Source of the DNA: Bilifractor porci
Lineage (GTDB): Bacteria; Bacillota; Clostridia; Lachnospirales; Lachnospiraceae
Length of the DNA stretch: 64,000 nt
Assembly: GCF_009696005.1 (NCBI RefSeq)
Contig: NZ_VUMV01000003.1
Span: 248,001-312,000 of the forward strand
Reading direction: 5' to 3'
The notes under the pieces: model-generated
The model's input: the letters and a program-made list of their open reading frames with translations, nothing else
What the model was told of the DNA's origin: nothing
Database searches by the model: none
Part shown: piece by piece, positions 17,367 to 26,670 of the stretch
How positions within the stretch are numbered: the stretch's first letter is position 1
Layout: the number at the start of each line of letters is the position of its first letter
Position numbers and translations under genes: made by a program

Positions 17367-18602
17367 ATGAAAACTCAAGAATTTAATGAAAGAATCGGCC
17401 GTGTCATGGATGCAGTATCTCTGCGGGAGGGAGATCGTGTTCCGTTCATCCCATCCATGAACAATTTTTATGCTCTGCATTACGGAGTCAGCATTCAAAA
17501 TGCCATGAATGACTGCCGGAGCCTTACACAAGCAATACAAAAATATGTAAATGATTACAACCCTGATATGGTTTACTCTCCGGGAGCCTTCTTCCCGATT
17601 CCTCCGATGGAAACAGCTGGCTATACCAATGCCAAGTGGCCGGGAAGTTACTGGGATTTACCGGAAAATACACCTTATCAGTATGTAGACAGCTCCTATA
17701 TGGATGAAGATGACTATGAAACCTATCTGAAGGATCCTTCTGCCTTTCTTCTGCACCGGGTACTACCCGGAAAATATAAAAATTTATCGGGGCTTTCCAT
17801 GCTGAATCTTCCGGGTCTCTGCGGCCAGTCCATTTACTCATTAGCCGCTTTCGGACTCCCTTCTGTCCAGAAAACACTCCAGACAATGATAAAAGTCGGC
17901 CAGCAGGTATCGGAAGCTCTGCAGCGCGGTGCTGAATTATCTTTCACGCTGGTAAATGAAGGATATCCGGTTTACGGAGATGCCGTGGCATGCTGCCCGT
18001 TTGATGATTTTGCAGATAATGTACGGGGGCTTCTTGATACTTGCATGGATCTTGTAACCGATCCGGAGCCGTTGAATGAAGTCCTGACCCGCTGGGGGGA
18101 TGTCTCTATTCCTGGCGCTGTAGAGACGGCCCGCATGACACACCAGCAGTTTGTATTCATTCCTCTTCACTGCGGAACGGATAACTTTATGTCACCGGAC
18201 AATTACAACAAATACTACTGGCCACACCTGAAACGCCTTCTGCTCGCACTGATCAAAGCCGGACTTACGCCTTTTGTTTTCTGCGAAGGACACTACGACA
18301 CACGGCTGGAGACTATCCGGGACATTCCAAAGGGGAAAGTCATTTATTCCTTTGAATCCGTGGATATGAAAAACGCAAAACGTATTCTGGGTGACACTGC
18401 CTGCATCGCAGGAGGATTTCCCACCAGTCTTCTGATGGAAGGTCACAAACCTGAAGATGTTGAAAATAAGGTGAAAGAAATGATGGATATCTGTGCACCA
18501 GGCGGAGGTTTTATCATGTCTAACTCTGTAGCTCTGGATTATGTGGAACCGGCACTGATGCACGCCTGGAGAAACGCGACAGAAAAATACGGAACATTTT
18601 AA
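17367..18602 (+). CDS. URO-D family protein (methyltransferase-like), 411 residues
   Basis: A cytoplasmic TIM-barrel protein of the uroporphyrinogen decarboxylase/MtaA superfamily: ALREGDRVP-type opening (SLREGDRVPFIP), a central barrel, and the late APGGGF-type motif (CAPGGGFIMSNS). Where corrinoid-coenzyme M methyltransferases have H-x-C zinc ligands this protein has FCEGHYD, so metal binding may differ. It lies outside any haem gene cluster and beside a transporter remnant and a PucR regulator. That argues for a role in demethylation or modification of a small substrate rather than haem synthesis. Confidence 0.8.
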   Translation: MKTQEFNERIGRVMDAVSLREGDRVPFIPSMNNFYALHYGVSIQNAMNDCRSLTQAIQKYVNDYNPDMVYSPGAFFPIPPMETAGYTNAKWPGSYWDLPENTPYQYVDSSYMDEDDYETYLKDPSAFLLHRVLPGKYKNLSGLSMLNLPGLCGQSIYSLAAFGLPSVQKTLQTMIKVGQQVSEALQRGAELSFTLVNEGYPVYGDAVACCPFDDFADNVRGLLDTCMDLVTDPEPLNEVLTRWGDVSIPGAVETARMTHQQFVFIPLHCGTDNFMSPDNYNKYYWPHLKRLLLALIKAGLTPFVFCEGHYDTRLETIRDIPKGKVIYSFESVDMKNAKRILGDTACIAGGFPTSLLMEGHKPEDVENKVKEMMDICAPGGGFIMSNSVALDYVEPALMHAWRNATEKYGTF

Positions 18603-18615
18603 GGAGGATTTCCAG

Positions 18616-18994
18616 ATGAAAAAAGCAACCGTCTCCAAACTGAGCTTTTTATCCGTTATGAGTCTGTATCTTGTCTACCTCGGAACAGCAGAAATTTCCC
18701 CGGCCCTGGCAACGCTTGCACAACATTTTACAGGAAAAAACGTCACATGGATTTCTACCGTTCCCTCTCTTTTTCTGGTTATAGGCTCCCTTCTTGCAGG
18801 TGCTGTCCTGGGAAAAAGAATACATTTTCGATCCCTGATCATTCTGGCTTATTCTGCTCAGCAGACTGTTCCAAAACGGCATAACAGGAAATCTGATCAT
18901 CGATATCTTTTTACTTTTTGCTGTTGGAATTCTGTTTTTGATCCGTTCCCCATTCCGAAAAACAATAGGAACACATCCAGCCAAAACAGACTAA
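18616..18994 (+). pseudogene. MFS transporter remnant with internal deletion
   Basis: The first 78 codons read as the N-terminus of a drug-resistance-type MFS permease (two membrane segments and the GKRIHFRSL loop). After about 18860 the frame turns to nonsense, while the next frame reads LLSRLFQNG, then a membrane segment (IIDIFLLFAVGILFLI) and a basic tail ending at 18994, a plausible MFS C-terminus. Roughly 280 middle residues are missing. The ribosome site GGAGGA and the 13-base gap to the URO-D gene show that it was its partner transporter. Confidence 0.8.
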
Positions 18995-19009
18995 GACCAG
19001 CGATGCCTG

Positions 19010-19039
19010 AACAGGGGCTGCCGTTTGGCAGCCCCTGTT
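19010..19039. terminator. Strong hairpin between convergent units
   Basis: A perfect 13-bp stem (19010-19022 with 19027-19039, loop GTTT) lies between the MFS remnant and the convergent GPH transporter gene. No long T-run follows on either strand, so its strength as an intrinsic terminator is uncertain, but position and stability suit a shared one. Confidence 0.6.
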
Positions 19040-19065
19040 GATACACTCTTGCGATTTTGCATTTT

Positions 19066-20490
19066 TCACTCTGGACTTCCTGCTTTCGCAGCCTTCATCT
19101 GCTCCTGCATTTTCTTTGCGTTTTCGCCTGCATAAAAAGCAGCCTTCTCATCAGTCAGTTTGTAGAAAATGCCTGTAACCAATGCACCGATCAGTACCAG
19201 CACCGAAGGGATAATCCCCAGCAGGAACATAAAATGGTTCTGGAATTCCGGCGTTACCTGAATCCCTGCCCGGTAGCCAATCGCATCCAGCCCGTAAACG
19301 GCGATTGCTCCGCCGAGCATCATTCCTATCTTCATGGGGACAGAAAACATGGCAATGGCAATATTCCTGGTATCTTTTCCGGTCTTATACAGATAATACT
19401 CTCCGCAGTCTATAAAATAATTCGGTCCGAATCCCGTAAACAGGTAAACAAAAGCACCACCGATCGCGCCGAATACCGTGTACAGGATCCAGTTTCCTCC
19501 GACAAAGAAATACACACAGATAAAAGCCAGCGCATAAATAACCAGAGCTGATACAAATGCCCTCTTCTTTCCCAGCTTCTTGCCAAGCTGCGGAACAAAC
19601 AGAGAGGCTATCGTACCCGTAATCATGGTGATTGTCATACTGACAGAGATTTTCATATAATCTCCGACGATATACATGAAATAGTAGGTGCTAAGGCCCT
19701 GAATGGTATACAGCCCAATATAGTAAATAGAATAGGCAATAAACATGACAAGCATCTGATTGTTCTTTACAACAGAGAGCACCATGTCCTTAATGGTGAT
19801 CTGCGGACCTACCACCACTTTCTCCGGATTGTCGGGATCGCACTCCTTGGTAATGCCGTTCAGCATCTGAACCCCGAAAATGTACGGAATGGCAAAAATA
19901 AGCGCCACAATCATATAGCCCCATCCGGCTCCAACCACTGGAGTCAGTGCTGTTACCAGCGGTACCGTTAATGCGGAAGTAATCAGCATGGCCACACACA
20001 TAAACTGCGCGCCTCTCGCACTCAGGCGGAACCGATCTGTCATGTTTCCCTTAGCCAGACAGGGCGCAAGAGCATAATAAGCATTTGTAACGAAACTGAA
20101 CGTAACGTTCAGCACAATGTAACCGACAAATGCCACGCCGACCCGGAACCCCATCGGCCAGGATGAGGTATCAAAGAACGAACAAACGATACCAAAAATA
20201 ATAAACCATCTGCCGAGCAGCAGCCAGGAGCGGTAACGGCCCCATTTTAAGTGAGACCTTTCAATAATACCTCCGCTGAGAATTCCGATAACCAGATCGA
20301 TTGCCCTGGCTATCAGCAGAGTTGTCGCCACAACACCTGCCGAAATCATAAGCGTATCTGTCATAAAAATGGTCAGATATGTCATCTGCACCATTGCCGC
20401 CAGAGATGAAAACATCAGATACGCACCGTAAATATTGACCTGTTTATTGGACAGGGCGCCTTTTTCAGCCTGCATCGCCTGTTTTGCCAT
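19066..20490 (-). CDS. GPH-family cation symporter
   Basis: A 474-residue transporter with 12 predicted membrane segments and the glycoside-pentoside-hexuronide:cation symporter pattern, including a conserved loop after segment 2 (SHLKWGRYRSWLLLG) and helix-rich halves. It probably imports a glycoside or related compound with Na+ or H+. The start at 20490 follows AGGAGGAATCTGAAT. It is preceded by a URO-D gene 54 bases away on the same strand, forming a two-gene unit that suggests uptake and processing of one substrate. Confidence 0.88.
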   Translation of the reverse strand: MAKQAMQAEKGALSNKQVNIYGAYLMFSSLAAMVQMTYLTIFMTDTLMISAGVVATTLLIARAIDLVIGILSGGIIERSHLKWGRYRSWLLLGRWFIIFGIVCSFFDTSSWPMGFRVGVAFVGYIVLNVTFSFVTNAYYALAPCLAKGNMTDRFRLSARGAQFMCVAMLITSALTVPLVTALTPVVGAGWGYMIVALIFAIPYIFGVQMLNGITKECDPDNPEKVVVGPQITIKDMVLSVVKNNQMLVMFIAYSIYYIGLYTIQGLSTYYFMYIVGDYMKISVSMTITMITGTIASLFVPQLGKKLGKKRAFVSALVIYALAFICVYFFVGGNWILYTVFGAIGGAFVYLFTGFGPNYFIDCGEYYLYKTGKDTRNIAIAMFSVPMKIGMMLGGAIAVYGLDAIGYRAGIQVTPEFQNHFMFLLGIIPSVLVLIGALVTGIFYKLTDEKAAFYAGENAKKMQEQMKAAKAGSPE

Positions 20491-20544
20491 ATTCAGATTC
20501 CTCCTCCACATTTCATTATTTGCCTATTCTGTGATATAGCCTCT

Positions 20545-21624
20545 TCATGCTTTTCCGTAGGTGCCCACCACCTTGTGGACCTCCGGACCGTTTCCGTAGA
20601 AGGCATCTCCGTACCTGTAAACCTCCTCAAAGAGCACTTTGTTTTTCCGGATAACCTCCTGATCACCGACGGCGCCCAGATAACCTCCGCACCACGCAAA
20701 GCCTCCTCCTTTTGCGTACCTGTCCATCGTGTCCCGGACAGACTGCCGGATCTCTTCATCGGTCACATCCGGTTCGATCAGTCTTCCTCTGGCATCCCAG
20801 GCTCCCATGATGGCAAGCTTATTGCCATATTTTGCCTGTATGGCATCAATATCGTTACTGAGCTGCGCCGGATCCCATCCGCTGACTCCAATAGAAAGCC
20901 AGTCATCAATAAATTCCGATGCCTCTCCGCAGCAGTGCATCGTAATCCGCATTCCTCTATCCCGCGCAAGCTTTGCTTCTCTGTCATGGCACGGCAGGAA
21001 AATATCATGATACATCTGCTCGGAAATAAAAGGTGCTCTCCAGGTAGAAACGTCGTCCATCAGATCAATGCAGTCCGGTTTCAGGATATCCAGAATATGC
21101 TCCTCTACCTCTGTATACCAGTCGCAGATGTAATCCATCAGGGCTTTTACCTCTTCCGGTTCCTCGTACAGAGCACACAGACCATTTTCAAATCCCATAA
21201 AGGCCACAAAATCCTGGAAATAGCCGGCATGCATGTTGTAAGAAAGGGCAGAATCCTCCCGGTTATAGCCCATTTTGTACAGACCGTCCATGCCGTCTTT
21301 TACGACTTTTTCCCAGTCAATCCCCTCCAGAGAAGGTGCCTTAATCACATCGTGCCATTTTTCAACGTCGTCCAGAATAAAGTTTCCCGGTTCCGGGAGA
21401 ATAGCCTTTCCGGTAGAATCAGACCCCACATAATTGACTCCCCACACATCTTTTCCCCCGCCTTTCATACGGAATTCCCCGATAAACGGAGGGGTGAAAA
21501 TCGCGCTGGTGCAGGGTCGTGTCTCTCCCGGCATCGGCCCGAAAGAATAAATCGGAACCCATTCGGGTTCTTTTCCGTCCAGCATCATAAGATAATTCTC
21601 ACGCTCAGTTAATTTTGCCGCCAT
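20545..21624 (-). CDS. URO-D family protein with HCCG motif, 359 residues
   Basis: A member of the uroporphyrinogen decarboxylase/MtaA superfamily. MHCCGE near residue 205 gives the H-x-C pair used for zinc in corrinoid-dependent methyltransferases, and a late Cys (FAWCGGYLG) could be the third ligand. The start follows AAAGGAGGAAGCATCACA. First gene of a unit with the GPH symporter. The likely role is methyl transfer from an imported substrate, though no corrinoid protein is encoded nearby. Confidence 0.82.
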   Translation of the reverse strand: MAAKLTERENYLMMLDGKEPEWVPIYSFGPMPGETRPCTSAIFTPPFIGEFRMKGGGKDVWGVNYVGSDSTGKAILPEPGNFILDDVEKWHDVIKAPSLEGIDWEKVVKDGMDGLYKMGYNREDSALSYNMHAGYFQDFVAFMGFENGLCALYEEPEEVKALMDYICDWYTEVEEHILDILKPDCIDLMDDVSTWRAPFISEQMYHDIFLPCHDREAKLARDRGMRITMHCCGEASEFIDDWLSIGVSGWDPAQLSNDIDAIQAKYGNKLAIMGAWDARGRLIEPDVTDEEIRQSVRDTMDRYAKGGGFAWCGGYLGAVGDQEVIRKNKVLFEEVYRYGDAFYGNGPEVHKVVGTYGKA

Positions 21625-21753
21625 TGTGATGCTTCCTCCTTTAAAATTTCAGGCATTTCAACTTGTTTCGTCCTGCAGGAACTCTTTCGTCTGAATATTG
21701 TCTGATATTTATTCTATTATTCTGTTTGTCTCCCTTCTATGTTCTGAAAGCAC

Positions 21754-21783
21754 AAAAAACGCGCCCTTATAGGCGCATTTTTT
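21754..21783 (-). terminator. Terminator after the MFS gene
   Basis: GCGCC (21761-21765) pairs with GGCGC (21772-21776). It is flanked by six A on the left and seven T on the right, so it can act on both strands; on the minus strand it ends the MFS unit. Confidence 0.8.
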
Positions 21784-21824
21784 TGATACAGTTATTTATG
21801 ATTTGTTAAGCTTGCAAACTTTTT

Positions 21825-22997
21825 TTACTCTCCCCGCAGGGCTGTCCAGAAAATGACGCCCATCAGATTCACAACCGCCAGTGTGATCCAGCACGCGCTG
21901 AAGGCACCTGTCGCGTCCACAATTCCGCCGACAATCATCGGGGACAGGATGGACGCCATCTGGAATACACAGTTCTGCACACCCATGGTGGAGGCAGAAA
22001 GTCCTGCCGGCGAATATTTCGTAACCAGCGCATTAAGCTGCGCATTCGGAAGATAGGTAAGAAAGCCGTAAAAGAAGCCGATCACGGAAAGCGCGGCTGC
22101 ACCTGTGGTGTTCCCGAACAGCAGAGTAAACACCGAAATCAGCACATAAACGACAATCAGATATTTTTTCATACTCAGATGAAAGGTTTTTACAATGATC
22201 CCTGTCAGAAGCGAGCCGATCACGCCCCCGACACTGTAAATTGTCATCACGTTAGCCGCCTGGTTAGCACTCATCCCCAGGTTATTCAGATAGGTATTCG
22301 CCCATGTGGACACGCCCAGATTCAGGAACATATAAAAGAAACCGCCGAAGCAGACACAGACCAGGTTCCTTGTCGTAAAAACAATCCTGATTCCCGTTAA
22401 CAGATTCGGCTTCACACCGCCCTGTGCTTTTGTATTCCGGATGAACACAGCTGTCAGGATACCTATAGCAATCGCCACGTAACCTACTGCCCGGAAAGCC
22501 GTTCTCCAGCTGTATGCGGTAAGAAGTGCCGCCCCCAGTTTATTGGCCACCGTCAGTCCAAGAGTCGGTCCCACCAGCAGGACGCCGAAGGCAATTCCCC
22601 GGTCTTTCTGCTCAAAGTTCTCACTGATCACCTTTGTGCAGCAGCTCATTACCACGCCTGCGCCCAGGCCTGTCACCACCCGCAGCGCAAGACCGGCTCC
22701 ATAGCTGTTGATCAGCGATACGCCGATGGTCGCCGCTCCGGAAATAAAAAGTCCCACAGATAACGTTACTTTCACACCTATCCTGTCGGCCAGCGTGCCG
22801 CCCGGAATCTGTGTGATAACATATCCGATAAAAAATGCCGACATAAAGGACCCGGCGGCAACATTGCTCATATTCAGCTCGCTCATCACCGTTTTGCTGA
22901 CCGGTGACCAGACAAAACGGGTCATAAAGGTCACAGCAAACGATGCCAGAAGCAGAAGCAGGATCATCCATCTTCCCGCACTATTTTTCTTTTCCAC
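21825..22997 (-). CDS. MFS transporter (anion:cation symporter or ACS-like)
   Basis: A 390-residue transporter with 12 membrane segments and the MFS loop 2-3 motif GTLADRIGVKVT. The overall look is of the ACS/organic anion or NarK-like groups. It begins at a GTG after GGGAGGCTTACTATC. The gene is 149 bases downstream of a URO-D gene on the same strand, repeating the URO-D plus transporter pattern. The substrate is unknown, plausibly a small carboxylate or methoxylated compound. Confidence 0.85.
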   Translation of the reverse strand: MEKKNSAGRWMILLLLLASFAVTFMTRFVWSPVSKTVMSELNMSNVAAGSFMSAFFIGYVITQIPGGTLADRIGVKVTLSVGLFISGAATIGVSLINSYGAGLALRVVTGLGAGVVMSCCTKVISENFEQKDRGIAFGVLLVGPTLGLTVANKLGAALLTAYSWRTAFRAVGYVAIAIGILTAVFIRNTKAQGGVKPNLLTGIRIVFTTRNLVCVCFGGFFYMFLNLGVSTWANTYLNNLGMSANQAANVMTIYSVGGVIGSLLTGIIVKTFHLSMKKYLIVVYVLISVFTLLFGNTTGAAALSVIGFFYGFLTYLPNAQLNALVTKYSPAGLSASTMGVQNCVFQMASILSPMIVGGIVDATGAFSACWITLAVVNLMGVIFWTALRGE

Positions 22998-23146
22998 GAT
23001 AGTAAGCCTCCCTGCTCATTTTTCTAATATAATGTCTTGTCACACGGACGGCGCCGCAGGTTATAACTGCTGCCGCGCCGCCTCTCTGCAGCACAATCCC
23101 TGCGCTGCTCAAAAAATAAATCACCCATGTGTGTCCGGACAGGACG

Positions 23147-24154
23147 TCAGGAAATTGCGACGCCGTATTTTTCCCTGTTATACCTGTTAATTTCGTCAAT
23201 AATAATCTTCTCCACTTCCGGATAGATGGTTCCGGGTCCTCCATAGGTAATGCCCGGCCAATAGCCTTTCAGACCGCCGTATTCTTCACAGGCCCTGCGT
23301 GTTTCTCTGCGGATTTCTTCTTCGCTGGCATCTGCTCTGTCAATGACTGAATCAATGCCTCCCATCAGCAGCATACGGTCTCCCACTTTCTCGGAAATTG
23401 CCGCGACATTATTGGTCGGCAAAACTCCCTGCCAGATATCAATGCCGATTTCCGCCATATCCTCCACAATCGGTTCCATATAGGAATCGCCGTGATGCAT
23501 GACGATTACTCCATTCTCATGCAGATAGGAGTACAGTTTTCGATAAGGCTCCTTGAACAAATCCCGCCAGGTTGACGGAGACATAAACAGGCTTGTCTTG
23601 GATCCCCAGTCATCATGAGAAATAATCAGATCCGGATGAAGGTGTTCCACAACCAGTTTCATATAGGTCAGACGATATTCACAGATCGCATCAATAAGTT
23701 CCTGCATATCGTCCGGTTCTTCCAGCATATTGCAGAGAGTGTCCTCGAAAGTCATCAACATATGCAGCTGCTCAAAAATACCTGTTCCCATAATGACACA
23801 GGTCAGATAACGGTCATGGTCGATGGCTTTTTCATTTTCTATGGCTGTCTCCCATCCTTCACTGCACCGTCCGATCAGATCCGGCACTTTGACATAATCA
23901 CGCCAGTGCGTAATATCCTTGATGACCTGATTTTCTTTTGTGACAATCGGGACTGCCGCCGGCGCATCCTGCGGAAAAGAAATATGTGTTCCCCAGACAT
24001 CCTCCGACTCCGTTCCGCGAATTCTGTTTCCACGGATCAGCTTAAAACAGGGGTCTCCTCCGATGGGCTTCAGCATGGTAAAGGAATTGCAGAGACATTC
24101 CGGCTTTCCGTCCTTCTTTAACGTCTCCAGCAGGTTCTGTTTTGGTGTGAGCAT
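23147..24154 (-). CDS. URO-D family protein with His-for-Cys motif, 335 residues
   Basis: Another uroporphyrinogen decarboxylase-superfamily barrel. In the usual metal site it has MHHGDSYMEP instead of HxC, and ends with a GGPGTIYPEVEK stretch. SHDDWGSKTSLFMSP is the conserved segment after the centre of the barrel that is also seen in the URO-D gene at the right edge of this window (IHDDWGSQRAPFFS), so these two form a subgroup. It heads the unit with the MFS gene and is divergent from the second PucR regulator. Confidence 0.8.
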   Translation of the reverse strand: MLTPKQNLLETLKKDGKPECLCNSFTMLKPIGGDPCFKLIRGNRIRGTESEDVWGTHISFPQDAPAAVPIVTKENQVIKDITHWRDYVKVPDLIGRCSEGWETAIENEKAIDHDRYLTCVIMGTGIFEQLHMLMTFEDTLCNMLEEPDDMQELIDAICEYRLTYMKLVVEHLHPDLIISHDDWGSKTSLFMSPSTWRDLFKEPYRKLYSYLHENGVIVMHHGDSYMEPIVEDMAEIGIDIWQGVLPTNNVAAISEKVGDRMLLMGGIDSVIDRADASEEEIRRETRRACEEYGGLKGYWPGITYGGPGTIYPEVEKIIIDEINRYNREKYGVAIS

Positions 24155-24375
24155 ATGGCTTCCTCCTTCTCTTTCCTGTTACGTTACGGCCGCCAAAAGT
24201 TGATTACGGACAGCTCCGTGTTTCCATTCCATCTCCCGCTTGTGGCACTTCGTACAACATGTGAATATCCTGATCTTAGCAGGGGATTCTTTTCCTATCC
24301 ATGATTTTTCATCCTCTGTTTTCTATCAATATCCGTCACTTTGATGGATCATGTACGCATCTTTTTTTACAGTTC

Positions 24376-24404
24376 TTGCAATCATGGAAAAAAGCTTTTA
24401 TGAT
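24376..24404 (+). promoter_or_regulatory. Sigma-A type promoter for the second PucR regulator
   Basis: TTGCAA (24376-24381), a 17-base spacer and TATGAT (24399-24404) lie about 80 bases before the PucR start. The rest of 24155-24484 is the divergent control region; I see no clear palindrome in it. Confidence 0.6.
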
Positions 24405-24484
24405 CAGAGACAGGCCCGCAGATAAAAAACGGGCAGTAAACAGTCCAGTCCGTATAGAATTGCCGAAAAAGAGGAGAATCCCGA

Positions 24485-26020
24485 ATGTTTCTGACAGCTG
24501 AAATTCTGAAGAAGATGCTTTCCCGCCGGTACCGCATCATGCCGGATACTCTCCCATCGAATCCGTCATTTTGCGGCTTTCGCTTTTATAACGGTTCTGC
24601 GCCGCAGAAAGATCATCTCTGCGTCATCTCTCCGGAAGAACTTGCCTTCCTGCGGCCGGAAAACGGACCCGGAATTTTCCTCTGCAACGGTACAGGAACC
24701 GAAACAAAAGATCTTTGTCTTCCGGAAGACTTCACGGTTCTCTGCCTTGAAAACCGCGTGGAATCCGGCGAACTGATCAATGCGCTGAATGAAATCTTTG
24801 AAGAAATTGAAAGCTGGGAGGGATCCCTGACCAGGCTTACTCCCGATGTTTCCGATATTAGAAACGCATTAAATGAGAGCCGTAATCTCCTGCGGGGGAG
24901 CATTATTCTGGCAGACAACCGTTTTCACTATATTGCCTACACCGATGATTTCCGGGGAAATGCCGCCCTGATCCAGACGATAGAAGGCATTCCGAAATAT
25001 GTCACGGAAGATATCCTGACAGATCCTGCCTACCAGGCGGTCCAGTCATCCAGACGCGTCATGCTCTATCAGGTGCATACCGCCCGCCAGGTTGTCCCTG
25101 CCCTGTGCTATAACCTGTTCAAAAAGGACAGCAGCATCTACAATGCTCGTATTATGCTGACATCAAAGGAGGCATTCACCCCAGACCAATACGACCTGCT
25201 GAAAATCCTTGGCGACCGGCTGGCCGATGTGCTCTGGCAGATAGCCCCCTTTTCTTTCCCGATTCCCGCCTTCAGCAGTCTGCATCACGCTGTGGCATCC
25301 TGTCTGAAGGAAGAGCCCGCATCGCGGCCGCTGGTTCACGCCATTCTCCGGATGGTTCACTGGAGTGCACAGGACAAATATGTGCTTGCTCTGTTTTCCC
25401 CTTATTTTATCCGGGAAAAAGACGAGATGAACGCGGTCTCTGTCAATCAGCTGGAGCTGCTCTTTCCGAATTCGTGCGGTGTGATTATCGACCAGCGGGT
25501 GGCACTTCTGGTAAATCTGGGCTCTAAAAAAGAGCAGGGACACTTCCGCTTCCAAGAAAATATCGCCACGTTTCTGCGGGATTCGCTATACAAGGCCGGA
25601 ATCAGCAGTGAATTTGATGATTTTTTCCGAATCCGCTATGCCCTGTATGAAGCGGAATCCGCACTCCGAATCGGGAATATCCGCGACAGCATGTACTGGT
25701 ACTACCGTTTTCCCGACTATGCCATGGCGTACACGCTGGATCACGCTTCCCGCGACGTTTACTATAAGGATCTGGTCAATCAGTCCTTCCTTGACCTTCT
25801 GGATTATGACCGGGAGCACTCATCCTCCCTTGCCAAAACGCTGGAACAATATGTAAAAAACAAATTTAATGTGTCGCATACAGCCTCTGCCCTTTACCTG
25901 AACCGCTCCACAGTTCTTGCCCACCTGAAAAAAATAGAGGAAATAACCTCTCTGAACCTGGATGACTGGCACACCCATCTGCATCTGCTGCTGTCCTTTG
26001 CGCTGCTGGAAAATGAATAG
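24485..26020 (+). CDS. PucR-type transcriptional regulator
   Basis: A 511-residue regulator whose C-terminus has the PucR helix-turn-helix (NVSHTASALYLNRSTVLAHLKKI). The long N-terminal part shows no membrane segment and no domain I can name. The start follows GAGGAGAATCCCGA. It is divergent from the URO-D/MFS unit and only distantly like the PucR protein at 15509-17011; together they bracket the three URO-D units, suggesting local control by the compounds processed. Confidence 0.85.
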   Translation: MFLTAEILKKMLSRRYRIMPDTLPSNPSFCGFRFYNGSAPQKDHLCVISPEELAFLRPENGPGIFLCNGTGTETKDLCLPEDFTVLCLENRVESGELINALNEIFEEIESWEGSLTRLTPDVSDIRNALNESRNLLRGSIILADNRFHYIAYTDDFRGNAALIQTIEGIPKYVTEDILTDPAYQAVQSSRRVMLYQVHTARQVVPALCYNLFKKDSSIYNARIMLTSKEAFTPDQYDLLKILGDRLADVLWQIAPFSFPIPAFSSLHHAVASCLKEEPASRPLVHAILRMVHWSAQDKYVLALFSPYFIREKDEMNAVSVNQLELLFPNSCGVIIDQRVALLVNLGSKKEQGHFRFQENIATFLRDSLYKAGISSEFDDFFRIRYALYEAESALRIGNIRDSMYWYYRFPDYAMAYTLDHASRDVYYKDLVNQSFLDLLDYDREHSSSLAKTLEQYVKNKFNVSHTASALYLNRSTVLAHLKKIEEITSLNLDDWHTHLHLLLSFALLENE

Positions 26021-26252
26021 GGTTTGTAACTTAGACTTCCTTTAGCACGTATGCTTCAATACATTTTAACGATGCACCCCTTTTGGTATCAGGGGATTGC
26101 ATGTTTTAACGATAGCACGAAGGCCGCTGTTTTAGCGCATTTTCGTCATGTGATCGCTTCTTTTTCAGACTTACATCCGCCGTCACTCAATAGGTTTAAT
26201 TTCTCCTACTGCTCTGATATACTGATGTAAATGAAAAAAGGAGGTTTTTATC

Positions 26253-26495
26253 ATGACCGTTAATACAGATAACCTTGTTTCCATCACAGAAGCTAACCAG
26301 AACTTCTCCCGGGTGGCCCGGATGGTTGACGAGAAAGGCTCTGTTGTAATTCTTAAAAACAACACCCCCCGCTATCTTCTGGTAGAATTCAACAGTGCCC
26401 AGAAGGAGCAGATCGCAGACGATGAGGATGTCATGTCCATTTCAAAACGTCTGATTGCCAAAAACCGGAAAGCCTATGAGGTGCTTGCCAAATGA
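26253..26495 (+). CDS. Phd/YefM-family antitoxin
   Basis: An 80-residue protein with the Phd/YefM pattern: SITEANQNFSRVARMVDEKGSVVILKNNTPRYLLV, the DNA-binding N-domain, and a short charged tail that normally wraps the toxin. It starts after AAAGGAGGTTTTTATC; a TATACT box at 26218-26223 may be the -10 element. The stop codon overlaps the ATG of a broken Doc toxin gene (ATGA). It is therefore now an orphan antitoxin in this locus. Confidence 0.88.
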   Translation: MTVNTDNLVSITEANQNFSRVARMVDEKGSVVILKNNTPRYLLVEFNSAQKEQIADDEDVMSISKRLIAKNRKAYEVLAK

Positions 26496-26584
26496 TCATT
26501 CTCTCCCGTGAGCAGATTATCGCCCTGCACAGTCAGCTTATTTCCGAAACGGGAGGCATTGACTTGATACGCATGGATTATTGA
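26492..26584 (+). pseudogene. doc: Truncated Doc toxin
   Basis: A frame of 30 codons starts inside the antitoxin stop and reads ILSREQIIALHSQLISETGG, the usual N-terminus of Doc/Fic-type toxins, then stops at a TGA. The Fic motif (HPFxDGNKR) is absent from the following DNA. Phd-Doc pairs normally act by Doc phosphorylating EF-Tu; here only the antitoxin survives. Confidence 0.8.
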
Positions 26585-26600
26585 CCATCCGATATAAAGA

Positions 26601-26630
26601 GTAAAAAGAAAAGCGCCTCCAATGAGGCGC
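26601..26630 (-). terminator. Terminator after the LacI-type gene
   Basis: A 7-bp perfect stem (26613-26619 with 26624-26630, loop CAAT). On the minus strand it is followed by a T-rich run (TTTTCTTTTTAC). Confidence 0.8.
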
Positions 26631-26670
26631 CTTACCCTTTATTTCTTTTGGCTCTTTTGCATTTCAAATA

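Noticed and set aside
20575-21612. 345-codon plus-strand open frame
   Set aside because: It lies fully antisense to the URO-D gene at 20545-21624, which has motifs and a strong ribosome site.
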